Origin: Isoetes taiwanensis
Taxonomy: Eukaryota; Streptophyta; Lycopodiopsida; Isoetales; Isoetaceae
Assembly: GCA_021234155.1 (NCBI GenBank)
Contig: JAJEKV010000001.1
Location: forward strand, 16,131,491-16,195,490
Reading direction: 5' to 3'
DNA: 64,000 nt
Part shown: positions 23,540-34,779 of the stretch, piece after piece
How positions within the stretch are numbered: the first letter of the stretch is position 1
How the letters are laid out: each line of letters starts with the position of its first letter
Program-made: the position numbers and the translations under genes
The notes under the pieces: model-generated
Told to the model about the DNA's origin: nothing
The model's input: only the letters and a program-made list of their open reading frames with translations
Databases searched by the model: none

Positions 23540-24716
23540 TTAGCACCTAGCGCACAATACATAAGATAATATGCCACCTCGAAGGGTGGCCCATCCATCA
23601 TCAATACTGAACCAACAACATAACATATCTTGATGCATCCAAATGGGGCTCTAACCGAGGCTCAGACTCAGGGAATCAACCAGCGGTTAGGCCTCGAGAT
23701 AAAGCAGAGCGGAATCGCATGACAATGGCATTGGGTGGCATAGAAAATGGCTGGGATAGTCCCTCCCGAATTAGCCCCTCATGGTTGCACACTTTCGGAT
23801 AAGAATTTGAATCCGCATGCATGGCGTAGTTATAGCCTTCCCGGAGGATGCAATCTCATGGATTCACCCTATATGAGACTACTTGGTTACATCTCCCAGG
23901 TCCAAATGGTAGGGGAGGAAATGAATTCACTCCCGGAACATGATAGTTCCATGGGTGGCTGGTCGTGCCACCATTGGTGGTTTCAAGCATCTGTGCAGGC
24001 ATTAATCACTCGAGGCCACCGGCCTTGAGCCCAAGACGTCCCTTTAGGTATATATCTTGCGACCCAACACGGGGACCGACTATAAGCCTAGCACACTATA
24101 GGAATCTGTGAGTCGAAACTAGAAGCGGGATTCCACGCGTTTCACCATACATTACTTTCGTTATCACAGTCTTGGAATCACGACCGGTGGGTTCTTGTGC
24201 ACAGTCCACATTTAGTGGGATTTGGTTCTAACTAGAAGCATCACCAAATCTAGATAGTCTTTAGATCTCTACCCCCCTTACTCTAATACAACATAGGAGG
24301 AACAGAAAGAGAGAGAACAATCAGATACACAACATCCATCATCATCACAAATAGATTATAAAAAAGAATTTAATCATCCATCTATTCAAATAAGGGTTAG
24401 AAGAACACAAACTATGCTAAGACTAACTGGTATCCTGGGTGGAGCCATTATCACAAAGAACATCCATGGTGTAGATCTGGTTGCAGGATTGTAGCAGCTC
24501 CTCCCTTCTCCAATCTTCCCCAAAACGAATTGGGGCAAATTGGGGGTTTAGATTAATCCCAGTTTAGCGATTACGCTTTTGCCCAATCGATTTGGGCCAG
24601 GTGGCAATGCTAGATTAGTTATCCCTATCTGATTTAATATTTAGGCCTTCTTAATATTAGGTTAAGCGCTAAATCCGAATTAGGACTTAGGGTTAGGTTT
24701 CCACCTTAATATTTAT
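23540..24716 (-). mobile_element. LTR-like direct repeat, copy 1, distal part
   Basis: Matches 26905-28140 in the same orientation. Shared landmarks are cacaatacataagataat, tctaatacaacataggagga, aaagaacatccatgg and a final attagg...taatatttat. The copy is interrupted at 24716 by a LINE and resumes at 26433. Read on the minus strand, it would be the R/U5 side of an LTR whose start is at 26542. Confidence 0.6.
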
Positions 24717-26432
24717 CTGATAGATGGCTCCCGGTGACGAGGGCATTTGGACCAAAGCGGGGTTTAGGAAATAATCACTCCACAGCTGGATCATCTTGTT
24801 ACTCTTAGAGTGTTAGCGAGAAGGGCGAAGGTTAAACGTAAAAGATTTTTGGCATTTGCTCGATGCGGCCAAAGCTTTTGATACTTGTAAATAGGAAGGA
24901 TCTTGCTTCTAAGTTTGGATATACTCAAATGCCGTGAGGAACTCAAACAAAATTTGTAGCATGTCATATATGTCAGGTTCTTATTGAACTTTCTTTTTCC
25001 ATTCCGCGAGGAGCGGTCGGTTGCTAATACTATTGGTGTCAAGCCAAGGATGCCCTTGCTCCCCGGCGGCTTTGATTTATTGATGAGCTAGAAGGTTGGA
25101 TGATACGATTAGGCGGTGTAAGCATAAAACTTGAGCCAAATATGTGATCTGACTCTTGTTGTTTTCAGCGTGTGATATAGTGTTAATATCTAGATGCGAC
25201 CCTTTGGGATTCTGGCAACATCTAGATGTTACGCATGCATTTTGTGTAGAAGAATATAAAGATAAATGTCCACGAAATCAAAAGCAATGGTAATTTGGAG
25301 GCTGAGGAATCTGTTGTTTTTCCATATAGAGTGAACCACTAGAAAGGGTTTCTAGTTATAAATACCTAGGTATTGGTATGCTCAGGATAATTATAAATGG
25401 ACACTAGCTGCACAAAAGCGTGCCTCGGCGAGGTGGTTTCGGGCATTATCGGTATGATTCATTTATGCGAGTAATAATCTTGATCATTGGTGGTGGGGAA
25501 AATTACTTTTGGTGTGCAAGTGAGGAAAGCTGATTTTATATGGCGGTCAGGTTTAGGGGACCGAGGTCTCTCGAAAAGGATGGAATGATATTAGTGAGGT
25601 ACAAAAAGATTTCTAATTGGCGAACTTGGGGTGAAAGGTCCAGCACCTTATTGTATGTTATTAGGCGAGGCGGTGCATAGAAGCTCTATGTAGAACCATT
25701 ACTTATGTAAATGCGTTTACCTATCCATGGGCTCAACAAAGGTTCCCTTGCGAGCATTAGGTTTCAGTAATCTAATAGGAAAATTTTGGTATCGCGGTGT
25801 CGAGAATTGGAAGCTAGATGGCTTGGTCAAGATATTTGGCGACTTCATTAAACTTTAAGGAAGTTCCCAATTTGTAATGAAAGCAATCACGCAGTTGTTG
25901 GAGGATGGAAAGATGCAGCGGTTTACTTAGCTGATATAAATGATCTAGATGACATATCAAGAGCAATCTTACCTAATAGCAAACATCGGTCGCAAAAAGA
26001 ATAGCATAGTGATCTCTGATTAAAATTGTCATCTCATAATCTATGTATTGAAGCGAGGCCGGATGGAATAATACTCCTACTTAATGAAAGATTATGTTTG
26101 GGATGCTTTGATATTGTAGTAGAAAGCGAGGTGACATACTTTTTGGAATACTCGGCCTATGAGCACATAAGGAGCAAATTAATAGATTCTGCTACCTCAT
26201 TGAAAGAACTTCTACAACTTCCGGTACATATTCTTAGCTCATATGCGTGGTATATGGAAGAGAGAGATGAGATAATTTGCTTTACATTCACTCTCATGAA
26301 TAATTTTGACATTGGTGGCTTTTGGATTAAGTGCTATTGTTATGCTTGTACTTTTTTGCCATAGGGCACGGGGCCTAAGTAAAACTGATCAGCCTCACAT
26401 TAAATTAAATTAAGAATTAAAATTAAATTTTA
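24717..26432 (+). mobile_element. 5'-truncated LINE (non-LTR retrotransposon) with reverse transcriptase remnants
   Basis: Read with frame changes, the plus strand gives the non-LTR reverse transcriptase motifs in order: HST-DHLVTLRVLARRAK (about 24777-24830), AKAFDT carrying the catalytic aspartate (24868-24885), GVK-QGCPCSP for the usual GVKQGCPLSP (about 25034-25063), ACDIVLIS for YADD (25168-25191), SSYKYLGIG (about 25350-25380), LYGGQV-GTEVSRKGW (about 25535-25585), EVQKDF and LGVKGPAPYCMLL (about 25598-25660), and a C-terminal LCLGC...VVESEV...YSAYEHIR (26097-26175). The 3' tail is AT-rich. The missing 5' part includes endonuclease and ORF1. It splits an LTR-like repeat, so it inserted later. 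It is dead as read. Confidence 0.88.
26026..26364 (+). pseudogene. C-terminal end of the LINE ORF2 (degraded zinc-binding module)
   Basis: This is the longest open frame of the LINE (112 residues). It contains RLCLGCFDIVVESEVTYFLE then YSAYEHIRSK. In related plant LINEs this region is a Cys/His zinc-binding module of the form CxxC...H...C. Here the first CxxC is kept, but the expected His and last Cys read as Thr/Tyr and Tyr. Confidence 0.7.
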
Positions 26433-26542
26433 TGACTTAACATAGCTAACGCCCAGCTTATGAATGAGGTAATGCCATTGGTATTCATAGTGGCGATAAA
26501 TCGTATTTATACCTAAAGGCATATAAATATGTAGGCGTCACA
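26433..26542 (-). mobile_element. LTR-like direct repeat, copy 1, proximal part after the LINE
   Basis: Resumes the repeat split at 24716: catagctaac...cagcttatgaat and gtatttatacctaaa match 28145-28251. On the minus strand the copy starts TGTGACGCC at 26542, a Gypsy-like LTR start. Confidence 0.6.
26504..26511 (-). promoter_or_regulatory. TATA-like box of LTR-like repeat copy 1
   Basis: Reads TATAAATA on the minus strand, 31 bases after the TGTGACG start. It is conserved at 28210-28217 in copy 2. Confidence 0.4.
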
Positions 26543-26904
26543 TTCTCCCAGAAAATGATGTTGTCCTCGGCATCAAGACTACTCTTACTCACGGAGCTGA
26601 CACATCGGGACTACTCTCCCTTGAGGTGCATATGTACTCCATATATCCTCCTATTTATTGCATCGGCTCATAATGCGGGTGAGTTGGATTGATGTGGCGA
26701 AGCTCTCCAACATGCGGTTGGCTCTTGCGGCGGCTTCCCCAACCTATCTGATGCTCCCACTCCCATGGCGAACTCCATCACCGCGAGGCCCCTCTCAGAT
26801 GGGCTTCAGACCCACTTGTGATGGGCAAGTGTCGAGGTGAAGGACATGGAGGTGTGTCGTTAGATCCCATATACATAAAAATCACAACACAATGGGCGTA
26901 AATA
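26543..26904 (+). repeat. Dispersed repeat between the two LTR-like copies
   Basis: The stretch cccttgaggtgcatatgtac, ccatatatcctcctatttat, gctctccaac and ggcgaactccatcacc matches the minus strand of 58830-59050 over about 230 bp. It is thus a dispersed repeat family present twice here in opposite orientations. No coding function is evident. Confidence 0.6.
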
Positions 26905-28251
26905 CAAATTAGCTTTACCTAGCACACAATACATAAGATAATAAAGGTACTTTCGAAGGGTGCTTATCCATCATCAATCTGAATAACATCCAACAACAAC
27001 ATAACATATACAGTAAAGCGGGGCTCTAACGGGCTCGAGACTCAGGGGAATCAGCAAACCCGGTCAAGGCCTCAGGATAACAATAAAAGCGGAATCACTG
27101 ACAATGGCATTGGGCTGGCATAGAACAATGGCTGGAGGCGGTCCACTCCATCCGCCCACACAGTACTTTTTGCATATAGGCGAATCACGCTATGGCCGTG
27201 AATTTATAGCTTTCTAGAGGCAGCGATCATGGATTCCCCTATGACACTACTCGGGATTACATCTTCCCCCATCCCAGGTAAAGTAGGGAGGGAAATGAGT
27301 TTACTCGAACATGATGGTTGGGTGGCTAGAGGATCGAGCCACCAACTGGCGAACATGCATCCATGCGACTTTAACCACCGATGCATAGGCCCAAAGTGGT
27401 AGCACCCTCCGAGCCCAAAGGCGTCCCTTTAGAGTGCGTACTTACTTGATCTAAGTGTCGGAACCCATGCAGGCCCTACCGCAGGGGACGGAAACTATAA
27501 GCCCCTGCTTACACTTAGGAATCTTGTAGTCAAGGAAGTGAGTTCCACCACGTTTCACCATCATGCTCGTTATGGTCTTTGAGATCGTATAGAGTCCCGC
27601 GACCGGTGGGCCTCTTGTACTGGCCTTGTTAATGGGATTTAAGGGGTTTTAGCTAGGAGCATCACTAAATCTAGATAGCCTTTAGGTCTCTACCCCCCCT
27701 TAATCTAATACAACATAGGAGGAACACAAAGAGAGAGAACAATCAGATACACAACATCCATCATCATCACAAATAGATCATAGAATAGAATCTAATCATC
27801 CATCTATTCAAACAAGGATTAGAAGAACACAAACTATGCTGAGACGAACCGGTATCTTGGCTGGAGCCATTATCACAAAGAACATCCATGGTGCAGATCT
27901 GGTTGCAGGGTTGTAGCAGCTCCTCCCTTCTCCAATCTTCCCCGAAATGAATTGGGATAGATTGGGGTGGAAGCCCCAATTTGGATGTCCCAAGTTAGCA
28001 GTTCTATCTTGCCCAATCGATTTGGCCCAGTTGGCAATGCTAGATCAGTTATCCCTAATTAATTTAATATTTAGGCCTTTTAAAATTAGGTTAAGCCCTA
28101 AATTCGAATTAGGGTTTAGAGTTAGGTTTCTTCCTTAATATTTATGCATAGCTAACCTTAGCTTATGAATAATTAATGCACCTTCAATTATTCATAGTGA
28201 TGTGTCATGTATTTATACCTAAAAAGGCGTATCAAGACGTGGATCGTCACA
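26905..28251 (-). mobile_element. LTR-like direct repeat, copy 2 (uninterrupted)
   Basis: About 1.35 kb, direct repeat of 23540-24716 plus 26433-26542. On the minus strand it begins TGTGACGATCC at 28251 and has a TATA-like box at 28210-28217, then a stretch with ccctaattcgaatttaggg. It contains a conserved block around aagaacatccatggtgcaga (27880). The start sequence, TATA box and direct duplication suggest an LTR in minus orientation. The CA end and primer-binding site are not clear. Confidence 0.55.
28210..28217 (-). promoter_or_regulatory. TATA-like box of LTR-like repeat copy 2
   Basis: Reads TATAAATA on the minus strand, within taggtataaatacatgaca. Its position in copy 1 is equivalent (26504-26511). 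Confidence 0.4.
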
Positions 28252-28589
28252 GCTACGGCACAACACGGCACACTTTTGCTTCACATTCTAACTAAAGATG
28301 GAGTAGTGAATTACGATCTTCGGCATTAGGTCTGTTTTACGATCTTGTTCTTACGCAAAGTTATCCTCCTATCCGCGACTCTATTTGCCCTAAAGTCACC
28401 CAGGTGTGAATATGCCCAAGCGAAAGGGGTTTTAAGGGGAATTTAATTTTAAATATGTTTAATGCTGTGGTTTGTGTTAATTAATATTAATAGTAGTTAT
28501 GTTGGATTTGTTATATTAGAAAAATTTTTTGGGCCCTTGATTTAAAAATAAACCTAGATAAACTCGAGACAAAAACTAAAATCAAATAA

Positions 28590-28735
28590 AATGAAAAATC
28601 ATGTTCATAGTGTGAAGCCATATTCAAATTCCCAAGTACTCTAAAATACTCAAAGCCCAAGATGAAAAAATCATGTTCATAGTGAGAAAGCCATATATTC
28701 AAATTCAGTGCTCACAAAATACTCAAGCCAAGATT
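28590..28735. repeat. Short tandem duplication (about 85 bp, two copies)
   Basis: The block aatcatgttcatagtg, agccatattcaaattc, actcaaagcccaagat occurs twice in a row. Duplication copy 2 has the same structure at about 38326-38462. Confidence 0.65.
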
Positions 28736-29084
28736 TATCAAAGAGAATAGAAGCTTATTCCAAAATTTATGGTGCAATAATACTAGTAATAGTAGTCATT
28801 GATCGCACGACCTTTGCATTAAGTTATTTTTATAATGTGCTAATCATACTGCTTCTACGGGCAAAGATGCATTGATGCACATTTGTTATGGTCGAACAAG
28901 ATTTGCATACATCATAGTTGATTGTGGGGCGTAGAAACTAACTTGGGCATTACGTAAGCCTACTGCTTTATTGCACATTTATTCTTTATTTACCCAATAT
29001 TTAGAAGTACCAGCAATTTCCATTTCTCGTAATTTAGAACTAGAATTTTGTTGAATTCTAAAAGGAAGGAACGGATCTGCGGAT

Positions 29085-29460
29085 ATCATTCCTAGTATAC
29101 ATGAAATATGCAAGCTTCAGAATTTTGATACATATCACGATCGTCTTTGCAAACCATGGCAACAAAAATCCAGATGTACGTTTGTTAGCATCCATATGGT
29201 ACAACATGGGGAAATAAGATAACTGATGGGCTGCATCTTTCTTATACATAAATGAGAAGCTTGAAACCCATGGTATTACTGTTGCAATAACTAACAACAC
29301 TGCGACTGACCAAATGAAAAGCCCGGCAAGATGCGAAACATCATTGCTCCTTCTAACCACTAACTCAACCGACGGCCTAAGCCTGCCATCTTTTCTTATA
29401 CATAAATGACAAGCTTGAAACTTCCCCATGGTACATTACACATTTGCAATAGATAGAAGT
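29085..29460. repeat. Imperfect local repeat (about 160 bp unit)
   Basis: The unit tcttatacataaatga, aagcttgaaac, ccatggta recurs at about 29240 and 29395, with a related word near 29100. It is also present in duplication copy 2 (about 38965 and 39120). The minus frame 29058-29429 covers it but looks like repeat translation. Confidence 0.55.
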
Positions 29461-30862
29461 GCCAACCTTTGCCATTTTATTGCTCATCGACACGGGAAGC
29501 TTGGTACAGCGTCAATTAGAGAAAGAGGGAAAAAGATATCACGGCATCATGTCCGGCTTTCAAATCTTAATAAAATATGATGCTCCAAACGAAGCTTCGG
29601 CCTTTTTTGCAAATCAAGCGGTGGTAATGTCTATGTTACGTTTCCTTTTCTTGAGATCTATGCTTTCGGAAAAATCGTGAGAGGGTAATGTTTGCTTCCT
29701 CAGCGGCCTCCTGAGATATAGGCATGCGAGATTGGGGCACGATGGAAGCGGCTATTTGCTTAAGCTTGAAGAGTCTGTATTTGGATTCTAACTCAAATCC
29801 ACTATCTGCCAACCCTTTTCTATTTGAAATAGACATATCTTGAACTATCCTCCCAATCTTCTTCCACCACTACAAGCAACCTGCATCCTCATGAGACAAG
29901 GACCTAGGCTTCTTTCTTATCCAGAACGTCCTAGGGCTTATGCAAATAACTCTCATGGTGCTCAAAGGATCGATCCACAGAATCTTTATCGAAAACCCCA
30001 GGGATCGAGAGCCCCATATGATCCCAGCTTCTGACTAGCGACAAAATAGATGCATAGAAATAAAACACGAGCCATTGGTATCGATGTTCCTTATGCCGTT
30101 GTCCTTCCTTTTTCTTTCACTGACTTTTAAGTTTGCGAGAAGTCAGGAGCATGTTTTACCGATTAAACCCGAGAATAAAATGCGTATCTGTTAGAAAAAA
30201 TTACGCTCGAACCCAATTCACGGCATGATTAGAGTCGCGAGCGGGTATGTTAATAAAAATTGGATAAAATTTGGAGCAGCTAATCATGAGAATGGTTATG
30301 GTCAGATGGGGCTCATGAAAACCTAGAGTTCAATCTTGTGATGGATTTGCATGTCCCCTGGTTTTTTGCTTTTACATTATTAACCTAATATTTGAAACCT
30401 AAACTAAAAACATGCAAGCAATAAAGCCCCCATAACCACCACGATTTTCCTCTTCTTTAAAATCAATGGCTAACAAATTGGTGCACTCTAGAAATACGTT
30501 TGAAATGCGTCCGCATTGAATACTGGCAGGTAAGAAATCATATGAAAACCATGTCAAAAGCGTATATAAAATCACAAAAAAACCCTATTATAATACTACA
30601 TATTTGATGGTATCTCTTGATGTTGTCGCATTCTTGATCGAATCCTTCTCGCCTTCTCTACTCACCCAAGCGAGTTCCTACAGCAGTCGCTTTCACGAAA
30701 ATGCAAACCCACATATGTGCTCTCCATTACTGCGCATGTAGGCGTACGCCCATGTCAACCATGCATACATGTCGACCGTATATCTTACGACCCATCAAAT
30801 TGGAAAGGACATTTACATGTAAAGTGTCTTATAAGCTATAGGTTTTAAGGTGATGTTAAACT

Positions 30863-30864
<2 letters not shown>
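29461..30864. other. Duplicated non-coding stretch, nothing recognised
   Basis: Short frames exist (plus 29459-29680 and 29840-30034; minus 29636-29836) but the counterpart frames in copy 2 (about 39180-39780) are not maintained, so I do not call them genes. AT-rich, without RNA genes. Confidence 0.5.
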
Positions 30865-30909
<45 letters not shown>

Positions 30910-30922
30910 CATCATCATCATC
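30865..30922. repeat. (CAT)n microsatellite, copy 1
   Basis: About 19 CAT units with one interruption (cctcat). The same locus is longer at 36169-36248 and interrupted at 40594-40658 in the other duplication copies. Confidence 0.95.
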
Positions 30923-32401
30923 TCTATAAGACTATATTTATCATGTCCAAGATCAGATTGGAATGCTGTTTGTAAAAGTGACCATGATCATTGAAAAGTT
31001 TGTAGGGAAGGACCCGCCGAGGATATGTATATGTGGTAGTCTCATCACGGGCCAGAGTTTAAAAGAAACTTGGACAAAAGAGGCCCTCTTGTAAGTTTGA
31101 GATCAAAATACCTAAAATATAAATATGCTTTTTGGTTGAATGCATTGCTCCATATAATTTTAAAATTTGCCTTGTCTCATTGTACACGCAATTTCACACT
31201 GACGATAATGCTTCAATTCTTAGGGGAGGAGATGTGTGCTATTAAGGACATATTTACATCCTCCTCATTTTTAAATATTATTAGAAAAAAACCTTACTCA
31301 AGGCCTTAATAGATTCAAAAGGACGAATATGATGTCTACGATGAAGGGCTCCTAGCAAACCAAAAATTCCTCGAAGATCAAAAAACTCACCCGTCCAGTA
31401 CGCCACCACTGAAAAAGCCACCAGGTTGGAGAGATAACACAATGCTCTGACTGGTCAACTTCAACTATCACTTTACATTATAGGGGCCGTTCTCAGGAAC
31501 GAAAATAGCAAGTAACAATACAACGAGTAAAAATCTTGGCTAGGTATTTGGGAATGCGGAACAAAATATATGTTGGTGCATTTTCTATCTTTGGAAATTT
31601 TTATTTTCTTCTTGGGAGATTTTTCGGGATAGTAGAAATTTAACACAAGTGGGCAGATTTTGGGGGAGGAACTCCTGGCGCAGACAATTGCTGTGAAGTG
31701 CCACTAGGGACGGTACACGCACTACCCAAACAGCTGAGTGCCATTCTGGACCAAATTACCCACGCGCACCACCATTTGCTAAGCCAGCTGCAGTAGATCT
31801 TCATTGTTACCTTTAAGGACAAAGTTTAGTGCCTCGGCAACTCTTTCACATTGTCTGGGCTCCAAGTCTTTTGAATCAAGACTGCAGGCGTTGTTGTGAC
31901 ACATGCTTCACAAGTCGTTTGGTTTTCCATGCCGTACTTCACAGGGTGTTGGGTTTCATGTTGATTGCGGATGTGGTGGAGGCTGCTGACAGACTAAGGG
32001 ACACCCTTTGTTTTTTTTGTACCCTTTGTTATGTTTTATGGGTATTGCTTATCGAATATGTGGTGAAACCATAAGTGGAATACGAGTATTCGACTTTTTC
32101 AATACCTCAAAATTTAAATTAGAGTATATACTATGCATGTTTGGAGAGTATTCGGAATCCAATCCCAGATCGGGAGGCCTCTTCTCTATAGGTGGCCTTT
32201 CTTGACACGTTGTAAAATATTCCTTAACATTGCAGAATAAGCAGCATGTTAATACTTTGTAAATAAACTTTCACAAATTGACTTTGCAGTGAAATTGATA
32301 AGCCGATGGAATACAAGCCCATCAACAACTTTATGGCTATCTACTTGCTTAATAAATCTGACAGTTTTATTGGAGAACCAGCAAAGTAGAAATATGGGCC
32401 T

Positions 32402-33865
32402 TCAAGCAGTTTTCCCTTTGGCAATTTTGCTCCACTCGGTGTGGAAAGAACCAGGTACATCAATACGTTCATAAGTGTGGGCACCAAAGTAGTCACGCTG
32501 TGCTTGCACAAGGTTTGCTGGAAGTCTGGCACGCCTGTAAGTATCAAAATAGGCCAAGCTAGCACACATACCTGGTGTGCTGAGACCTGCATTAATAGCC
32601 AAGGTTACCACTCTTCTCCATGCCCCTTGCCTATCCACCATTTCTGAAGTAAACTCTGGATCTAGCAGCAAACTAGAAAGCTCGGGATTGCGATCATACG
32701 CCTTCTTGATCCGATCTAGAAATATTGCCCTGATAATGCATCCTCCCTTCCAGATCCTTGCTAATTCACCTAAGTTCAAATTCCAGTTTTGTTCAATACT
32801 TTTTGCTCTTATTAAATTCATGCCTTGAGCATAACTGCAGATCTTAGAGGCATACAGAGCCTTCCTTACATCATCTATAAGTTGCTTCTTGTCCACATTT
32901 GAGGGCTTCAGTATTTCCCCTAAGCCAGCTTCTTTGAATATGCTAGCAGCTGCAAGCCTCTCCTCCTTTAACCCACTCAAAAATCTGGAATCTAAAGAAG
33001 CTGCGATAGTCGGAGCCGCGATAGAAAGCTCTGCAGCCTGCTGCACAGTCCATTTTCCAGTACCTTTCATGCCAGTTTTGTCAAGAACCTTGTCTACCAG
33101 ATGGCTAACCTTGTCATCATCTTTAACAAGGAAAATGTCTGCAGTTATTTCAATCAAAAAGCTCTCTAGTTCTCCTTTGTTCCATTCAGCAAAAGTTTCT
33201 TGCAATTCCTCATTGCTCAGGCCTCCAACTGTCTTCAATACATCATATGCCTCTGCAATAAGCTGCATGTCACCATATTCTATACCATTGTGGATCATCT
33301 TTACAAAATTTCCAGATCCTCCTACACCAACATGGGTCACACAAGGCCCATCATCAACTTGAGCTGCAACTTTTTTCACAATATCCTCTATATACTTATA
33401 AGCTTTCAGATCTCCTCCAGGCATCAAAGAGGGACCATATCTAGCTCCTTCTTCACCTCCAGAAACCCCCATTCCTAAATACAAAAGACCCTTTTCCTTG
33501 GCCGCAGCGGCGCGGCGCTCAGTATTCTCATACCACTCATTTCCCCCATCTATTATGCAATCCCCTTCTTCCAAATGCTTAGACAAAACCGCAATTGTCT
33601 GATCTACAGGGCTACCTGCTTTAACGAGAATGATAACTGATCTAGGCTTCTGAATGGATTTGACAAACTCACCAGGATCATAGAAGCCTCTGACAGGAAG
33701 GCCGCCTTCTTTTTTAGCCCGATCTACGGTTTCATCGACCTTAGATGAGCTCCGGTTGTAGACAGAGATGGGGAAACCCTTTTCGGCGATGTTAAGGGCC
33801 AGATTTTGCCCCATAACAGCAAGACCCACAAGGCCGATGCGGGAAAGGTCGCCATTGGAAGCCAT
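32402..33865 (-). CDS. 6-phosphogluconate dehydrogenase, decarboxylating (cytosolic type, intact)
   Basis: A 487-residue intronless frame, full family length. It oxidises and decarboxylates 6-phosphogluconate to ribulose 5-phosphate with NADP in the oxidative pentose phosphate pathway, as a dimer. Seen: the N-terminal Rossmann motif GLAVMGQN (14-21), NR at 37-38 for the NADP phosphate, LMPGG (147-151), the catalytic Lys189, His192 and Asn193 in KMIHNGIEYGD, the family signature DKTGMKGTGKW (262-272), and Arg457 and His463 (substrate phosphate) in the C-terminal part. Numbering is offset by 6 from the sheep enzyme for the catalytic residues. There is no transit peptide, and the C-terminus GKTA lacks a peroxisomal signal, so cytosolic is inferred. 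Coding regions of plant homologues are often intronless. A TATA box lies 39 bp upstream. The start is MASNGDLSRIGLVG, as in plant homologues. Confidence 0.97.
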   Translation of the reverse strand: MASNGDLSRIGLVGLAVMGQNLALNIAEKGFPISVYNRSSSKVDETVDRAKKEGGLPVRGFYDPGEFVKSIQKPRSVIILVKAGSPVDQTIAVLSKHLEEGDCIIDGGNEWYENTERRAAAAKEKGLLYLGMGVSGGEEGARYGPSLMPGGDLKAYKYIEDIVKKVAAQVDDGPCVTHVGVGGSGNFVKMIHNGIEYGDMQLIAEAYDVLKTVGGLSNEELQETFAEWNKGELESFLIEITADIFLVKDDDKVSHLVDKVLDKTGMKGTGKWTVQQAAELSIAAPTIAASLDSRFLSGLKEERLAAASIFKEAGLGEILKPSNVDKKQLIDDVRKALYASKICSYAQGMNLIRAKSIEQNWNLNLGELARIWKGGCIIRAIFLDRIKKAYDRNPELSSLLLDPEFTSEMVDRQGAWRRVVTLAINAGLSTPGMCASLAYFDTYRRARLPANLVQAQRDYFGAHTYERIDVPGSFHTEWSKIAKGKTA

Positions 33866-33903
33866 AGCTGGAGCTCTGATAAGGAGAAGAGAGAAAGGGA
33901 GTG

Positions 33904-33910
33904 TTTTATA
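33904..33910 (-). promoter_or_regulatory. TATA box of 6PGDH copy 1
   Basis: Reads TATAAAA on the minus strand in cctataaaacactccc, 39-45 bases before the ATG and followed by a C/T-rich leader. If used, the 5' leader would be only about 10-15 nt, so a more distal start with a leader intron is an alternative. Conserved in copy 2. Confidence 0.45.
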
Positions 33911-34006
33911 GGAAGAGACTCTTTAAGAATATAACGCAAAGACGGACTCTCCTTCATCTCGTGGGTGCCCACTTCGTAAGGTATTTATTGATTTTTAAAT
34001 TAGTCT

Positions 34007-34779
34007 ATACATTTAACAGATCAGTAACCGGATTTGAAATGGTGAAATTGTACAAAAACTGAGAAAGGAAATGTAATGCAACGAGCTGGGAAAGGAAAGG
34101 ATCTAATTGTTTATACTAGAAACATAAAACCCAGAAACCGGAAACCCAGAGCTAAAGCAGCCAGAAACACAAGAATATAACATAGAAAAGCTTGTACCAG
34201 AACAAAGGAGACAAATATTGAGCAAGCTCGTTGCTATCCTTGTTATATCAGCATCTTGCTTGCATAAAAAACTAGAATCGGGGTTCTTAATGAACCACTA
34301 AGCTGCTGCGGTTATGATTACCAGCGTCTGAAATGCTCAATTAATCTTTGCCTGCATCCACAGCTAAATCAACATCGAAATGAAAAATAACGTAAATAAA
34401 AAGAGATAAAAATGCCATTGCAAGGCACTCTATATATGCTTAAGAGAGAGTTAACCACATCTACTATCAGATGCACAGCTACAAAAGGAGTACTTCAGAC
34501 ATGTTGATCTACGGGCCAAATGTGCGTTTTGCATTTAAAGACCGTCAATGCCAAAACAACCAGAAGTGGTAGCAAGGGAAGAACACTACCTTTCTCCTTG
34601 AGATGCCTGCGACAGTCTTCCCTAGTGAGCTGCATAATGTCGGCCTCCATCAGATTCAGAGCCACTGTTGGTAATATTTGCAGAAGAACTATAACCTGCA
34701 GAAAATATTCCGGGATAACAGGAAGCAGGAATCGAATCGCAAACGAATTGCAGAGCTCTCTGCCAGAAAGCTGGCATGT
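34007..34779. other. Unique spacer upstream of 6PGDH copy 1
   Basis: Not part of the duplication. A plus-strand frame at 34520-34900 has no recognisable motif. The stretch could hold the distal promoter or a 5' leader intron of 6PGDH, which I cannot decide from sequence. Confidence 0.4.

Larger units (their letters stand above)
28322..34006. repeat. Segmental direct duplication, copy 1 (contains intact 6PGDH)
   Basis: About 5.7 kb that recurs at 38034-43751. The left edge is near cattaggtctgttttacgat (38034: cattcggccctgctttccga). The right edge is at aaattagtct upstream of 6PGDH, after which the copies differ. The 6PGDH body and its first 140 bp of upstream DNA are nearly identical, while the 4 kb downstream of the gene is more diverged. 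A third, partial copy lies at 36092-38033. Confidence 0.9.

Noticed and set aside
28090-28130. Telomere-like words (ttagggtttagagttagg)
   Set aside because: Only two or three degenerate copies inside an LTR-like repeat; not a telomeric or interstitial telomere array.
29058-29429. 123-codon minus frame with a hydrophobic stretch
   Set aside because: It overlaps a local repeat, and the equivalent frame in duplication copy 2 is not preserved.
32889-33362. 157-codon plus-strand frame
   Set aside because: Antisense shadow of 6PGDH; the same shadow appears at 42662-43135.
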